Part shown: piece by piece, positions 23,605 through 32,885 of the stretch
Layout of the letters: each line of letters begins with the position of its first letter
Numbering within the stretch: the stretch's first letter is position 1
Origin: Candidatus Nitrosopumilus sp.
GTDB taxonomy: Archaea > Thermoproteota > Nitrososphaeria > Nitrososphaerales > Nitrosopumilaceae
Length of the DNA stretch: 64,000 nucleotides
Assembly: GCA_020431995.1 (NCBI GenBank)
Contig: JAGQHE010000029.1
Location: forward strand, 1-64,000
Direction of reading: 5' to 3'
Translations under genes and position numbers: made by a program
The notes under the pieces: generated by a model
The model's database searches: none
The model's input: the letters and a program-made list of their open reading frames with translations, nothing else
What the model was told of the DNA's origin: nothing

Positions 23605-25278
23605 TTACAAGACGGGCGTCGTGACAGCGCCTTGTGCTGCAGAGCCCACCAGTGACGCATATTTTGCAAGTGCGCCAGTGGTGTAATTTGGCTTTGGCTT
23701 GCGCCATTGCTTTCTTCTAGATTCCAACTCGTCTTCTGACACATGCAGATCAATGACGTTTGTCTCCGTGTCTATCGTAATCTCGTCATCGTCCTTTACC
23801 AGGGCGATTGGGCCTCCGACATAGGCCTCTGGCGCGACATGGCCGACCATAAACCCGCGCGTTCCTCCGGAAAATCTTCCGTCAGTAACCATCGCCACTT
23901 TTTTCCCTAATCCCTGTCCTACAAGCGCCGCAGTAGTAGCTAGCATCTCCCTCATTCCAGGGCCTCCTTTTGGCCCCTCGTATCGGATAACCACTACGTG
24001 GCCCTCGTCTATCTCGCCTTTTGCAACGGCATCAAACGCATACTCTTCTCTGTCAAACACGCGTGCCTTTCCGGTGAACCTTGTCATCTCTACTCCTGCA
24101 GTCTTGATCACTGCCCCTTCCGGAGCAAGACTTCCTTTTAGAATGACGGCGGTTCCTACTTGGTGAAGAGGGTTTTCTACTGATCTCACAATATGCTGTT
24201 CGACATCTTGTATCTTTACTGCCATGAGGTTCTCTTTGATTGTCTTTCCTGTGACCGTCATGCAGTCTTCGTTCAGCAGGCCTTTCTCAAGTAACTTCTT
24301 TAATACAAATGGTATCCCTCCAATCTTGTCAAGCGAATTCATCACGTAGCTTCCACCTGGCTTCATGTCTGCCAAGTGAGGCGTCTTCTTCCTGATTCTT
24401 TCAAAATCATCATAACTCAGATCTATGTTTACCTCGTTTGCAAGCGCAAGAAGATGCAAAATCCCATTGGTCGAGCCTCCTACGGAATTCAACATGGTGA
24501 TTGCATTTTCAAATGCCTCAAAGCTCAGAATCTCTCTGGGCCTGATGTTCATCTCCAGTAGCTTGGCACATGCAACCCCTGTATCGTATACCATCTTGTC
24601 TCGCCTGTCGTCTTCTGCTGGGGGGCTTGCGCTTCCCGGCAATGCAAGTCCTATGGCCTCAGAGATTGATGCCATCGTGTTTGCAGTGAACATCCCACCG
24701 CAAGAACCTGAGCTTGGGCATGCTGTATTCTCAATGTTCTTTAGCGATTCAAGTGATAGCTGACCAGAGTCATACGCCCCTACTGCCTCATACACGTCCA
24801 CGATTGTCAACTCCTGCCCGTCCAGCATTCCCGGCATGATGGTCCCGCCATAGACAAACACTGATGGGACATTGAGCCTTGCCATTGCCATCATGGTTCC
24901 AGGCAAACTCTTGTCGCATCCTGCAATGCCTACCAGCGCATCATACTGGTGCGCCCTGACCATCAGTTCTATCGAGTCTGCAATGACCTCGCGAGACACC
25001 AGTGATGACTTCATCCCCTCGTGCCCCATCGCAATCCCGTCACTTACTGCTATCGTTGAAAATTCCCTTGGCGTGGCGCCTGCGTCTGACACCCCCTGCT
25101 TGGCTTTGAGGGCCAGTCTTGGCAGATGAATGTTGCATGGCGTTGCCTCATTTCCAGTATGGCATACGCCGATAAATTGTTTAGACAAATCACTGTCATC
25201 AAGTCCCATAGCTTTGTACATTGCTCTCTGCGGCGCTCGTGATGTTCCTTCGATAACATTCTTGCTAGAAATCTCCAT
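23605..25278 (-). CDS. ilvD: dihydroxy-acid dehydratase
   Basis: The 557-residue enzyme converts 2,3-dihydroxy-isovalerate or -methylvalerate to the 2-keto acid in valine/isoleucine synthesis. Fe-S cysteines are visible in [19 protein letters not shown] and [16 protein letters not shown], and the family ends with [20 protein letters not shown]. Length fits IlvD. Start ATG 25278 gives [20 protein letters not shown], the standard N-terminus. Other ilv genes are not in the window. Confidence 0.97.
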   Translation of the reverse strand: MEISSKNVIEGTSRAPQRAMYKAMGLDDSDLSKQFIGVCHTGNEATPCNIHLPRLALKAKQGVSDAGATPREFSTIAVSDGIAMGHEGMKSSLVSREVIADSIELMVRAHQYDALVGIAGCDKSLPGTMMAMARLNVPSVFVYGGTIMPGMLDGQELTIVDVYEAVGAYDSGQLSLESLKNIENTACPSSGSCGGMFTANTMASISEAIGLALPGSASPPAEDDRRDKMVYDTGVACAKLLEMNIRPREILSFEAFENAITMLNSVGGSTNGILHLLALANEVNIDLSYDDFERIRKKTPHLADMKPGGSYVMNSLDKIGGIPFVLKKLLEKGLLNEDCMTVTGKTIKENLMAVKIQDVEQHIVRSVENPLHQVGTAVILKGSLAPEGAVIKTAGVEMTRFTGKARVFDREEYAFDAVAKGEIDEGHVVVIRYEGPKGGPGMREMLATTAALVGQGLGKKVAMVTDGRFSGGTRGFMVGHVAPEAYVGGPIALVKDDDEITIDTETNVIDLHVSEDELESRRKQWRKPKPNYTTGALAKYASLVGSAAQGAVTTPVL

Positions 25279-25491
25279 GACACGTAAATTCCAGATTGGT
25301 ATAATTTAGACTTTGTTGAGAATCCGCAATTTTTGTTTGGCAGTTGATTGCCAAGTCTCTCAAACACAGTTCAATCATGCGTTCATCAAGGGAAACACAC
25401 AATGGTTTGTAGGATCCAAAATAACAAAAACAAGTTACAGACCAAGATGGAACAAAGCGTTACAGTGCAAAAAAGAAGCGATTGCAAAATA

Positions 25492-27105
25492 CTAGTTTAC
25501 TCTGATCATCCCCTGGCTTGCCAAAAACTCGATCCCCTTGACGAAGTCTCTTTCTGGAATCAAATCGTCTGCCCACCATCTGGCGTTGTTCTTAACCCAG
25601 TCAGGGATCTTGCTGTCATGATTGGCTGCATTTTGCTCTGTGATTGGTATCTCTATCAGACCTTCCTGTATTAGGAACTGAATACCTTTGATGAACGAGC
25701 TGTCATCTATCTGGCCGTCTGCCCACCATTTTGCGTTGTTTTTTATCCATGCTGGAACCGTGACTCTTTCCTCATGTGTTGCTGATTGTGACACGATGTC
25801 AAGGTCAGATACGGATGTCAGAAACTTTTCAAAGTTTTTAGAATCATGTCCTGTCAAGATCATCTTGAACTGGAATCTTCCGTCATTTGGAATCGGAATG
25901 CTCTCAGTGACAACTCCGTTTGGGGCTAAAATGCCAATATGTGTTTCAGCGGTGCCGACGTTTGACCAAACCTCCTTTCCAGAGGAATCGGTGACACTGT
26001 ATGCAAACAGCACGTTCTTTGCTGGATTGCTGTCTGCATCAAGGAACGAGAAGGTAAATGGTATCTTCTTGCCTGTCATTAGATTTGAATCCCACAGTAT
26101 TTTTGCAGTAAAGCCGTTCTCAAACATAAAATCAATCTGGCCGAACTCTATCTTTTCTCCAGAAAGAATCTCGACGCTTATCGTGTCTTTGTTTTCTGAA
26201 ACCAGTTTGCTTTCTATTGACGCAAGCTCGTCATGCGGAATGTATACCCTGATGACGTTCTTGTCAGGGGCGGAAGTGTCAAATTCAAACGAGCTGTCTT
26301 GCAGCTTTACTCCTTCAGCAAACACGTCTATGCCATATCCCTGTCTGAACGATGAGATCTCTTTTGGCACTGAGATTATCTGGTTGCTGCCAAAATCACG
26401 CTGCTGGCCATGTCCATGATCATACTGTATGTCATATGCGATTTTCTTTGATGACTCGTCGTAGATGAAATTGGAAATTTTGCTGTGAGACTTTATGGAT
26501 ATTGGGAACTCTTGGGCGTCTGCTGTTTTGATCAGAAATGTCTCTCTTTGAGGTATGTGTAAGAAAGTCTCAAAAAGCAAGTCCTTGCTGGTCATCGTCT
26601 TTGGGTTTGTTGCGCCGACAATTGACACCTTGACATTGTATTCGCCGCTCTTGTTGAAAACAGGCCCCTGGATCACTGGGACTGAGTCGCCTCTCGCGTA
26701 ATAAGCGCCAGCTATGGCATGCTTCTCGCCAAAGTATTTCGTGCACTTCCAAAGGCTCTCCTCCTTGCATTCGGAAGTGGGTCTGATTTCCAAATCCAGT
26801 TTTCCGTCGTCATCAAAAAAGTATTCGTTGGCAACCAGATTGTCTGCCTGGAAGATTTGAACACGGTATGTGACGCTTTTTATGTTGACGTTGGTATCGC
26901 TGTCAAAAACCCTGATTGAAAGAGTTGCCTTCTTTGCCTCATCGTAGTTAAAGTCCTCTGGGAACAGTATGGCGCTTAGTGACACTCTTAGCCCGTCCAG
27001 ATCAATCGGCGGTGCAAGTGCCCCTGAGTGGTGCTGCGCATATGAAGGTGAGAATGAAACTGCAAACATCACTGCAAATACTATCAGCACCGGTTTTGGA
27101 ATCAT
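25492..27105 (-). CDS. secreted multi-domain surface protein with WxKNNAxWW repeats
   Basis: 537 residues from ATG 27105 (10 more from 27135). Signal peptide MIPKPVLIVFAVMFAVSF to a cleavage site near SYAQ. The middle is beta-rich (several Ig-like or carbohydrate-binding-like domains). The C-terminus has two 30-residue units beginning WIKNNAKWWADGQ and WVKNNARWWADD, a repeat common on thaumarchaeal exported proteins. No PEFG tail or membrane anchor, so it is released or attached through the repeats. Function unknown. Confidence 0.8.
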   Translation of the reverse strand: MIPKPVLIVFAVMFAVSFSPSYAQHHSGALAPPIDLDGLRVSLSAILFPEDFNYDEAKKATLSIRVFDSDTNVNIKSVTYRVQIFQADNLVANEYFFDDDGKLDLEIRPTSECKEESLWKCTKYFGEKHAIAGAYYARGDSVPVIQGPVFNKSGEYNVKVSIVGATNPKTMTSKDLLFETFLHIPQRETFLIKTADAQEFPISIKSHSKISNFIYDESSKKIAYDIQYDHGHGQQRDFGSNQIISVPKEISSFRQGYGIDVFAEGVKLQDSSFEFDTSAPDKNVIRVYIPHDELASIESKLVSENKDTISVEILSGEKIEFGQIDFMFENGFTAKILWDSNLMTGKKIPFTFSFLDADSNPAKNVLFAYSVTDSSGKEVWSNVGTAETHIGILAPNGVVTESIPIPNDGRFQFKMILTGHDSKNFEKFLTSVSDLDIVSQSATHEERVTVPAWIKNNAKWWADGQIDDSSFIKGIQFLIQEGLIEIPITEQNAANHDSKIPDWVKNNARWWADDLIPERDFVKGIEFLASQGMIRVN

Positions 27106-27208
27106 GACTCGATATTCTGAAGACGTTGAACACATTGAAGTTATTATGGGTTGTCAATGCTGTCTTGGAAACCGTAATCGTAGCGCATGGCAAGCTGGCG
27201 ATGTGGAA

Positions 27209-27544
27209 CTACTCCAGAGTCTGCCGCAGCGATATGATTGATCGCAGGACTAGGCCGGAGATCCCAAGATTGGATTTGAGAAATTCACTTGCCCTCAGAA
27301 GATGCCCCTCTCCCCTAAACCCCTCGTCATAAATCATCTCGACAGAGCCCCTGTTGGTATCGACAAATGACGTGATCAGCGAGTACTGGCCAAGCCTCTC
27401 ATCGACTCTTTCAAGATACAGACGCAGTTCTACCTTGGATATCACAAAATCATCCTGGACAAAGTTTCCTGACGAGAACAAGACTTGGATGTCGTCAGGA
27501 GTTCTTGCGACTCTGGTAGGATCATGAAGATCAACTTTGTGCAT
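27209..27544 (-). CDS. hypothetical protein
   Basis: 111 residues, soluble alpha/beta: DDIQVLFSSGNFVQDDFVI, strands LITSFVDTNRGSVEMIY and a helical end. No family recognised. Divergent from the deoxyhypusine-synthase-like gene across 59 nt. Confidence 0.55.
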   Translation of the reverse strand: MHKVDLHDPTRVARTPDDIQVLFSSGNFVQDDFVISKVELRLYLERVDERLGQYSLITSFVDTNRGSVEMIYDEGFRGEGHLLRASEFLKSNLGISGLVLRSIISLRQTLE

Positions 27545-27603
27545 CAGATGACATTTGCTCCGTTGCTAATTAAGTAATGTTTGACTGAAAACTTTCTGTC
27601 ACA

Positions 27604-28755
27604 ATGCAAATCAAAGGAGTGTATGCGATAGTATTATTTACCGTGAAAAATCGTTTTGTAAATGTGGATCCGCACAAATTTCATGGCAAAGACATACCTC
27701 ACATAAAACTAGACCCCAAGATGACAATAGAGGATCTGGTGGACGTGTTTGCAAGTTCAGGATACAATGGAAGACAGCTTGGTGATGCAGCTAAGCTTTA
27801 TGCCAAAATGATTGAAGACGATGCAACCATCTGTCTTACCGTCTCTGGGGCGATGACCCCTGTAGGGTTTGGAGGGATAATCAAGACATTAATCGAACGG
27901 GGGTTTGTGGACTGGATTGTAACCACTGGTGCCAACGTGTATCATGAGGATCATTTTGCATGGGGACTGCCTGTCAAGCAGGGAAGCTTTGACGTAGACG
28001 ACATGAAGCTGTATGAAAACGAGATTGTCCGAATCAGGGACGTCTACATCAAGTTCAAGGAAACATTGGAGGCAGAGGACATGCTGATTCAAAACATGTT
28101 TGAAGAATTTCCGGACAGGCCATTTACGACGGCAGAATTCTGCAATATGATGGGAAAGAACAGCAAAGAAAAGGCCAAGCATCCGGAAAAAAGTTTCATT
28201 ACCACAGCATACGAGTATGACGTCCCAGTATACATCTCGACAATAAAAGACTCGTCACTTGCGCTAAACCTTGCTGTCCATAGGCTGAAAGGCAAGGTAT
28301 ACAGTCTTGACTTTGTCAGGGAGATAATCGAGCAGGCAGCGATTCTTTATGGCTCTAAAAAATCAGGCATATTGGAACTTGGAGGCGGAGTCCCAAAGAA
28401 CACGGCTCAGCAAACAGGCCCCATGCTGGATCAGATCCTAAAAAGAAATGACGGGGGACAGGACTATGTCATCCAAATCACGGACGCGCGACCTGATACA
28501 GGAGGACTGTCAGGTGCGACATTGCAGGAAGGCAAGAGCTGGGGCAAAGTACAAGACGCGCATCACGGGATGGTGACGGTCTATGCTGATGCCACAATCG
28601 CCTTTCCAATTCTTGCACTGTATGTTCTGAGCAACCAAAAGAAGAGAAAGCCAAAGCGGCTCTACAAGCAGCTAGGCAAGCTGTATGAAAAACTCAGCGA
28701 CGACTATTTCAAAAGCCCTGTAAACAAAGCAAGCAGATTGAAAAAGAAAAGCTAA
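27604..28755 (+). CDS. deoxyhypusine synthase-like protein
   Basis: 383 residues. DHS transfers an aminobutyl group from spermidine to a lysine of aIF5A using NAD. Family features: CLTVSGAMTPVGFGG, VDWIVTTGANVYHEDHF, the catalytic-lysine loop LGGGVPKNTAQQTGP and DARPDTGGLSGATLQEGKSWGK. Archaea carry several DHS paralogues, some acting on other substrates, so substrate is not certain. GTG 27643 is a possible later start. A TAATTAAG box is about 32 nt before ATG 27604. Confidence 0.85.
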   Translation: MQIKGVYAIVLFTVKNRFVNVDPHKFHGKDIPHIKLDPKMTIEDLVDVFASSGYNGRQLGDAAKLYAKMIEDDATICLTVSGAMTPVGFGGIIKTLIERGFVDWIVTTGANVYHEDHFAWGLPVKQGSFDVDDMKLYENEIVRIRDVYIKFKETLEAEDMLIQNMFEEFPDRPFTTAEFCNMMGKNSKEKAKHPEKSFITTAYEYDVPVYISTIKDSSLALNLAVHRLKGKVYSLDFVREIIEQAAILYGSKKSGILELGGGVPKNTAQQTGPMLDQILKRNDGGQDYVIQITDARPDTGGLSGATLQEGKSWGKVQDAHHGMVTVYADATIAFPILALYVLSNQKKRKPKRLYKQLGKLYEKLSDDYFKSPVNKASRLKKKS

Positions 28756-28964
28756 AACTTGTCAAATCTTGCACGCTCTAGGTCTCTGTCGTCCTTGGAT
28801 TCTTTTTTCCATTCCTTGTAATGTTCTTTGCAAAGAACGGTCTTTTTGCCAGCAGAGCTTACGCGCAGTCCTGCGTTTTCAACTTTGGTTGTGTTAAGAG
28901 AGCGTGCACCGTCATGGTCGCATCCCTCTACATTACATTTTGCACCCTTTGATACAATGCCCAT
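28752..28964 (-). CDS. small C2C/H zinc protein
   Basis: 70 residues: CNVEGCDHDGARSL near the N-terminus and LCKEHYKEWKKE later, a CxxxxC plus CxxH treble-clef-like site, then a charged C-terminus. Stop overlaps the DHS-like gene stop by 4 nt. Divergent from rps25e. Confidence 0.7.
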   Translation of the reverse strand: MGIVSKGAKCNVEGCDHDGARSLNTTKVENAGLRVSSAGKKTVLCKEHYKEWKKESKDDRDLERARFDKF

Positions 28965-29081
28965 ACAACATGGTGATCAAGATGTTATTTATACTTGAAA
29001 ATATTTTGCGGTTTCTCATTGGCCGGAACAGTACATCAGATGTGTTCATCGTTTATAAGAGGAATATTTTTTTCCTAAGCT

Positions 29082-29393
29082 ATGGGCGGAGCAAAGAAAA
29101 CGACAACAGCAACCAAGGACAAGTCTACAGCACCCAAGGACACCAAAAAAGGCAAGAAGGACAAGGGAGAAAGCGGGCCAAGAAAAGCCGAAATCACAGT
29201 TATGGTAAATGAGCAACAAGCAATGAAAATTATTCAAGGTTCCAAGGTAGTCACGGTCCAGGATCTTGCCAGGCAAACAGGGGTCAAAATCTCTGCTGCA
29301 AACAAGTTTCTAAAAGAATCTGCCATCAAGGGAACTGTAAAAAGAGTTGGCGGCTATTCTGGACATTATCTGTATCAGGCAGCATCCTCATAG
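29082..29393 (+). CDS. rps25e: ribosomal protein S25e
   Basis: 103 residues: Lys-rich unfolded N-terminus (about 35 residues) then the winged-helix S25e core MKIIQGSKVVTVQDLARQTG, ISAANKFLKESAIKG and GGYSGHYLYQ. Component of the archaeal/eukaryotic small subunit head. A TTTATAAG box lies about 27 nt before the start, so the mRNA is probably leaderless. Confidence 0.95.
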   Translation: MGGAKKTTTATKDKSTAPKDTKKGKKDKGESGPRKAEITVMVNEQQAMKIIQGSKVVTVQDLARQTGVKISAANKFLKESAIKGTVKRVGGYSGHYLYQAASS

Positions 29394-29761
29394 ATGCAAA
29401 AAACATCCCCTGGCTTGACATCTTTTAGCGCATCAGCGTTCTCACCCAGCCTTCCAATGGGAGTCATGGTTTTTCCTGACGCAAGGTCGCCAGCAAAAAA
29501 ACAGATGCTGCCAGTAGAAGGCAAAAATGCGACATCGCCTTTTTTGAATTCGGATCTTGACCTTTCAATTCCAGAATCGATGCTTGTCTCAAAATAAAAA
29601 ATGCTGCTTCCCAGCTGATGAGCATGGCCTTCCAATGGAAGTGATCTCAAAATTATTCCGACAGTTCTTGGTGAGAGATGGCGTTTAAGATCACATGAAA
29701 TTTTTGCCTTTCCTCGAATTTCCAAAACGAGTCGTTTCTTTGATACTGAGGATGTGCTCAT
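29375..29761 (-). CDS. cyclophilin-like fold protein (TM1367 / PF04126 type)
   Basis: 128 residues with the small cyclophilin-like barrel: KISCDLKRHLSPRTVGIILR, LPLEGHAHQLGSSIFYFET, FKKGDVAFLPSTGSICFF and SGKTMTPIGRLG. The family lacks the cyclophilin isomerase residues and has no established function. It overlaps the rps25e stop by 19 nt. Confidence 0.8.
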   Translation of the reverse strand: MSTSSVSKKRLVLEIRGKAKISCDLKRHLSPRTVGIILRSLPLEGHAHQLGSSIFYFETSIDSGIERSRSEFKKGDVAFLPSTGSICFFAGDLASGKTMTPIGRLGENADALKDVKPGDVFCIYEDAA

Positions 29762-29784
29762 TTCGTACGTTAAACTGATTAGAT

Positions 29785-29791
29785 TATATAA
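29785..29791 (+). promoter_or_regulatory. box A of rpo6
   Basis: TATATAA about 26 nt before TTG 29814; it identifies that TTG as a leaderless start rather than the upstream frame extension at 29754, which lies before the box. Confidence 0.6.
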
Positions 29792-29813
29792 CGTTTTAAG
29801 AAAAATTTGTTAC

Positions 29814-30308
29814 TTGTCTGATGCTGAAGAAGTTGAAGTGTTAGAGGCACCTGAATCTGAAGAACTTCTGGATATAGAACCTGAAGAGAACGCAGGACTC
29901 AACAAAGCGCTTGATACCTATCGAAAACTAATTGAGAAAAACGATGGCGTAGAACCGCTAAGCGAAAAAGAACAGAGCAACCTTGAGAAAAGAATCAAAG
30001 AGATTGAGGAAAGAGAAGTTGTTGATAAAATCGAAGAGCATGAGCCGGTGGAAATCCCATGCGAGAACAAAAAGATTACAATCGGCCCTCCGACGCTAAC
30101 GAGGTTTGAGAAGGCAAGAATAATGGGCGCAAGAGCATTGCAGCTGTCATTAGGAGCGCCGCCATTCATTCCGATTCCAAAGAATGCAAGAATATCATTG
30201 GACATCTCGATGGAGGAGCTGGAACAGAGAGTCATTCCAATTACAATCAGAAGGGTGTTGCCAAATGGTGATTATCAAAACATCCCAATTGACTATTTTG
30301 ACAGATGA
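29814..30308 (+). CDS. rpo6: RNA polymerase subunit Rpo6 (RpoK, omega homologue)
   Basis: 164 residues from TTG 29814. The N-terminal 95 residues are very acidic and variable; the C-terminal 65 are the Rpo6 core: ITIGPPTLTRFEKARIMGAR, QLSLGAPPFIPI, ELEQRVIPITIRR. It stabilises the largest polymerase subunit. The acidic extension is longer than in crenarchaea and typical of this phylum. Followed by alba. Confidence 0.92.
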   Translation: MSDAEEVEVLEAPESEELLDIEPEENAGLNKALDTYRKLIEKNDGVEPLSEKEQSNLEKRIKEIEEREVVDKIEEHEPVEIPCENKKITIGPPTLTRFEKARIMGARALQLSLGAPPFIPIPKNARISLDISMEELEQRVIPITIRRVLPNGDYQNIPIDYFDR

Positions 30309-30359
30309 ACCAATCGTCGATAAAACTTAAAAGAACATAAAATTTCTGGTTATTGAACA

Positions 30360-30677
30360 ATGCTCATGGAAGAACCAATTGAACCGTATGGTCAAGAGCA
30401 GACCGCAAAGTCTGAAGATGCCATAATTAACATAGGAAACGATCCCGTGATGCAGTCAGCCGTTGACATTTTGTCAATCCTAGGAAAAAAAAACAGGGTG
30501 ATCCTAAAGTCTAGGGGGAACTCCATCCCAAACGCAGTTGCAGTGGCCAACATCATAACTGAAAAGATGCTGTGCGGAAACTCAAAAATTGAAAAAATCA
30601 ATCTGGACACGGTATCTGCCGCAGGAATTGGCAGCATGACATCTACAATTGAGATTATTCTGGTTAAAACTCAGTAG
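30360..30677 (+). CDS. Alba-type chromatin protein
   Basis: 105 residues (ATG 30360 or 30366). The Alba fold is visible: VMQSAVDILSILGKKNRVIL, KSRGNSIPNAVAVANIITEK and the terminal STIEIILVKTQ. The basic loop that contacts nucleic acid includes K-S-R-G-N. Alba compacts DNA and binds RNA. A CTTAAAAG box is about 31 nt upstream. Converges on an HTH gene (7-nt overlap). Confidence 0.9.
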   Translation: MLMEEPIEPYGQEQTAKSEDAIINIGNDPVMQSAVDILSILGKKNRVILKSRGNSIPNAVAVANIITEKMLCGNSKIEKINLDTVSAAGIGSMTSTIEIILVKTQ

Positions 30678-31087
30678 ACGTTTCCAGGACCTTTCAGAAG
30701 CATGTTTTCGCATTCCTTGCATACCTGCTCGTCTATGTTTGACTCCAGGTTGTGATGTATCTCGCATATCAGCAAGCTTGACTTTATGTAGTTGCACAAC
30801 CCGATGAACTTTGAGAGGCTTGACGGGGTGTATGCCATGTCTGATGAAAGGCTGTCGCTTAGCTCGTCAATCATGACTGCCACTTGCTTTTCTGCCAACA
30901 GCTTTGCAATGAGAGACGGATCGCCCCTTGTTCCCCTGATGTAGTTGCTGATTGCCGCCTGTGTGACGCCAAGCATCTTGGAAATCTCATCCTCTCTTAT
31001 GCTGTGCTCTTCTGCAAGCTTCTTGGCCAAGATGGCTCGCAATGCCGGGATCAGAGTTTTGGACTCTATCTCGGCGGGAAGCAACAT
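30671..31087 (-). CDS. XRE-type HTH regulator with Cys-rich end
   Basis: 138 residues from ATG 31087 (159 from 31150). MLLPAEIESKTLIPALRAIL, then a helix-turn-helix DEISKMLGVTQAAISNYI, a helical dimer region and a C-terminal C/H cluster CEIHH...CKECENM that may bind zinc. This is a recurrent archaeal regulator architecture. Divergent from the asparagine-synthase-like gene, which it may control (inference). Confidence 0.8.
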   Translation of the reverse strand: MLLPAEIESKTLIPALRAILAKKLAEEHSIREDEISKMLGVTQAAISNYIRGTRGDPSLIAKLLAEKQVAVMIDELSDSLSSDMAYTPSSLSKFIGLCNYIKSSLLICEIHHNLESNIDEQVCKECENMLLKGPGNVY

Positions 31088-31188
31088 CAATCTCAGGAAC
31101 CCTGTAAAGAATTTAAAGCTTCCAACGTGCAACACCGTTCGCACTTGCAATAGGGCATACCTATTTTAATTTCAGAAATGTTTGGAAT

Positions 31189-32136
31189 ATGTTGGATGAT
31201 CTTTCCAAGAATCTTTACAAGACTCTGGAGGAGTCGTGCAACTCATGCAAGTCAAATCTGATTGCGCTTTCTGGGGGACTGGACAGTACAATAATTGCGC
31301 ATTTTCTAAGGCATAGAAAGCCAAAGGCTGTCGCGGTAATCGCGGAGGACTTCGTGTCAACTGACCTGACCTACTGCCAGATGGTCTCAAAAGAGATGGG
31401 CCTGGATCTGTCAATATTCAACGTGACGACAGAAGCCATTCTGGGAGCGGTGGAGGAGACGATAAAGATCCTGAAAAATTTCAACGACATAGAGATTCGC
31501 AACAACGTCGTGATGTGCCTTGCGATAAAATGGGCAAAGGATAACGGAATAAGATCAATGATCACAGGTGACGGGGCCGACGAACTGTTTGCAGGATACA
31601 GCTTTCTGATCAACAGGCCGGAAAAAGAAATTGAGGAGGAGATAAGGAGGATATGCTCCATAATGCACTTTCCAACACATGAGATTGGGAAAGAGATGGG
31701 GGTAAGCATAGAGTCGCCTTTTCTGGACGAGTCTGTAGTGAGACTTGCCAGCGAGATTCCTGCCGGCCTCAAGGTAAGGGAAGAGAATGGAAAGAGGCAT
31801 GGCAAGTGGATCCTGCGCAAGACCTTCGAGCAGTACATCCCAAGGCAGGTTGCATGGAGGGACAAGTCGCCCATGCAGGACGGCTCCGGAACGGCAGGGC
31901 TGACAAACCTGTTTGAGTCAGTGATCAGCGAGGAGCGGTTTGTCGAAAAGAAACTGGCCGTGGAGAAAGCAGACGGAGTGGTTATCAGAAGTAGGGAGTC
32001 GATGTATTACTATGAGATCTTCAGGAAGCTGTTTGGGTCTCCTGCAGACAGTCAGTCAGATGAGGCATGTCCGTACTGCAAGCACCATGTAGGCAAGTCA
32101 AGGTTCTGCAGAATGTGCGGATCCTTTCCAATCTAG
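31189..32136 (+). CDS. asparagine-synthase-domain protein without glutaminase, with zinc ribbon
   Basis: 315 residues. PP-loop SGGLDSTIIAHFL near residue 28, ITGDGADELFAGYSFLI, SIESPFLDESVVRLA and GKWILRKTFEQYIP mark an Asn-synthase ATP-PPase domain. There is no N-terminal glutamine amidotransferase domain; instead the protein ends in a CPYCKHH...FCRMCG zinc ribbon. Ammonia or a sulfur/nitrogen carrier must be the nucleophile donor, so substrate may be a small molecule or tRNA rather than aspartate. Confidence 0.85.
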   Translation: MLDDLSKNLYKTLEESCNSCKSNLIALSGGLDSTIIAHFLRHRKPKAVAVIAEDFVSTDLTYCQMVSKEMGLDLSIFNVTTEAILGAVEETIKILKNFNDIEIRNNVVMCLAIKWAKDNGIRSMITGDGADELFAGYSFLINRPEKEIEEEIRRICSIMHFPTHEIGKEMGVSIESPFLDESVVRLASEIPAGLKVREENGKRHGKWILRKTFEQYIPRQVAWRDKSPMQDGSGTAGLTNLFESVISEERFVEKKLAVEKADGVVIRSRESMYYYEIFRKLFGSPADSQSDEACPYCKHHVGKSRFCRMCGSFPI

Positions 32137-32279
32137 CTTTTCACTTTGTACTTTCTGGGCTTTTTGATAAAAATCCGCCTGCACCCGTTGCAGCAGAAAT
32201 AAAGCTTCTTCCCGTCATGATCATGAATCAGCGCCAGTTCTTCGTCAAGCTCAATTCCGCAGACAGGATCTACCGGCAT
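32133..32279 (-). CDS. YHS/TRASH-type metal-binding micro-protein
   Basis: 48 residues: MPVDPVCGIELDEELALIHD, then KKLYFCCNGCRRIFIKKP. This is the YHS pattern (DPVCGxxL ... YFCCxGC), as found at the ends of copper ATPases and as metal sensors. The three-Cys site probably binds Cu or Zn. Its stop overlaps that of the convergent asparagine-synthase-like gene. Confidence 0.8.
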   Translation of the reverse strand: MPVDPVCGIELDEELALIHDHDGKKLYFCCNGCRRIFIKKPRKYKVKS

Positions 32280-32453
32280 GGGTTTTCCACCGTTAAATTC
32301 TATTTATACATTCAGTACGCTGTTTGGATTCCGTCTGTCTGTCTTGAGTTGCATGCCGTCATCTGATTCATTGCAAAACAATCTGTGGCATGATCATTGC
32401 AGTTCCTTGAAACGCGTTGATCTGGAATGTCAGAATTTTGAAACGGAATCTGA

Positions 32454-32819
32454 TCATTGGCAGACTATCTCAAGAATCTTCTTGGGCAAAGCGGCATAAT
32501 CGCTATCAGGCTCTGCCACCACATACAGGATGTCGTCATTTATTGGGACGCTTATTGCAAGTGCGCGCTCACGAGATGCAAGTGCAAAATTTACCAGTCC
32601 GAGCTGCTTGTCAAACTCCTTTCTCATCTTTACGCGCATTGCAAGCTCCATGAATATCATTTCGTCGTCTTTCTCGCTTTCTAGCGGCTCCACGTTCTCC
32701 CTCATTCCGCCTGCCACAAGACGCCCGCGCTCATTAATCACGCCGGAGAATCTGATTTTAGGATCAATACCCAATACGGAATTGCATATCTTTGTATAAT
32801 CATAAATCTTCGAAGACAT
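32454..32819 (-). CDS. thaumarchaeal DUF6659-like protein
   Basis: 121 residues: YDYTKICNSVLGIDPKIRFS, GVINERGRLVAGGM, FMELAMRVKMRKEFD, VPINDDILYVVAEP. I recognise this as a widespread thaumarchaeal family (DUF6659 by memory), roadblock/profilin-like in appearance, multiple copies per genome, function unknown. Confidence 0.75.
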   Translation of the reverse strand: MSSKIYDYTKICNSVLGIDPKIRFSGVINERGRLVAGGMRENVEPLESEKDDEMIFMELAMRVKMRKEFDKQLGLVNFALASRERALAISVPINDDILYVVAEPDSDYAALPKKILEIVCQ

Positions 32820-32885
32820 TTCCGACTCTTGCTAAATGGCCCTTACTTATAATATGTATTGGTAAATTTGAGACTCGCAAAATGA

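Noticed and set aside
29918-30235. Minus-strand frame of 105 residues opposite rpo6
   Set aside because: Low-complexity Ser-rich reading of the reverse complement of an acidic coding region; rpo6 is certain.
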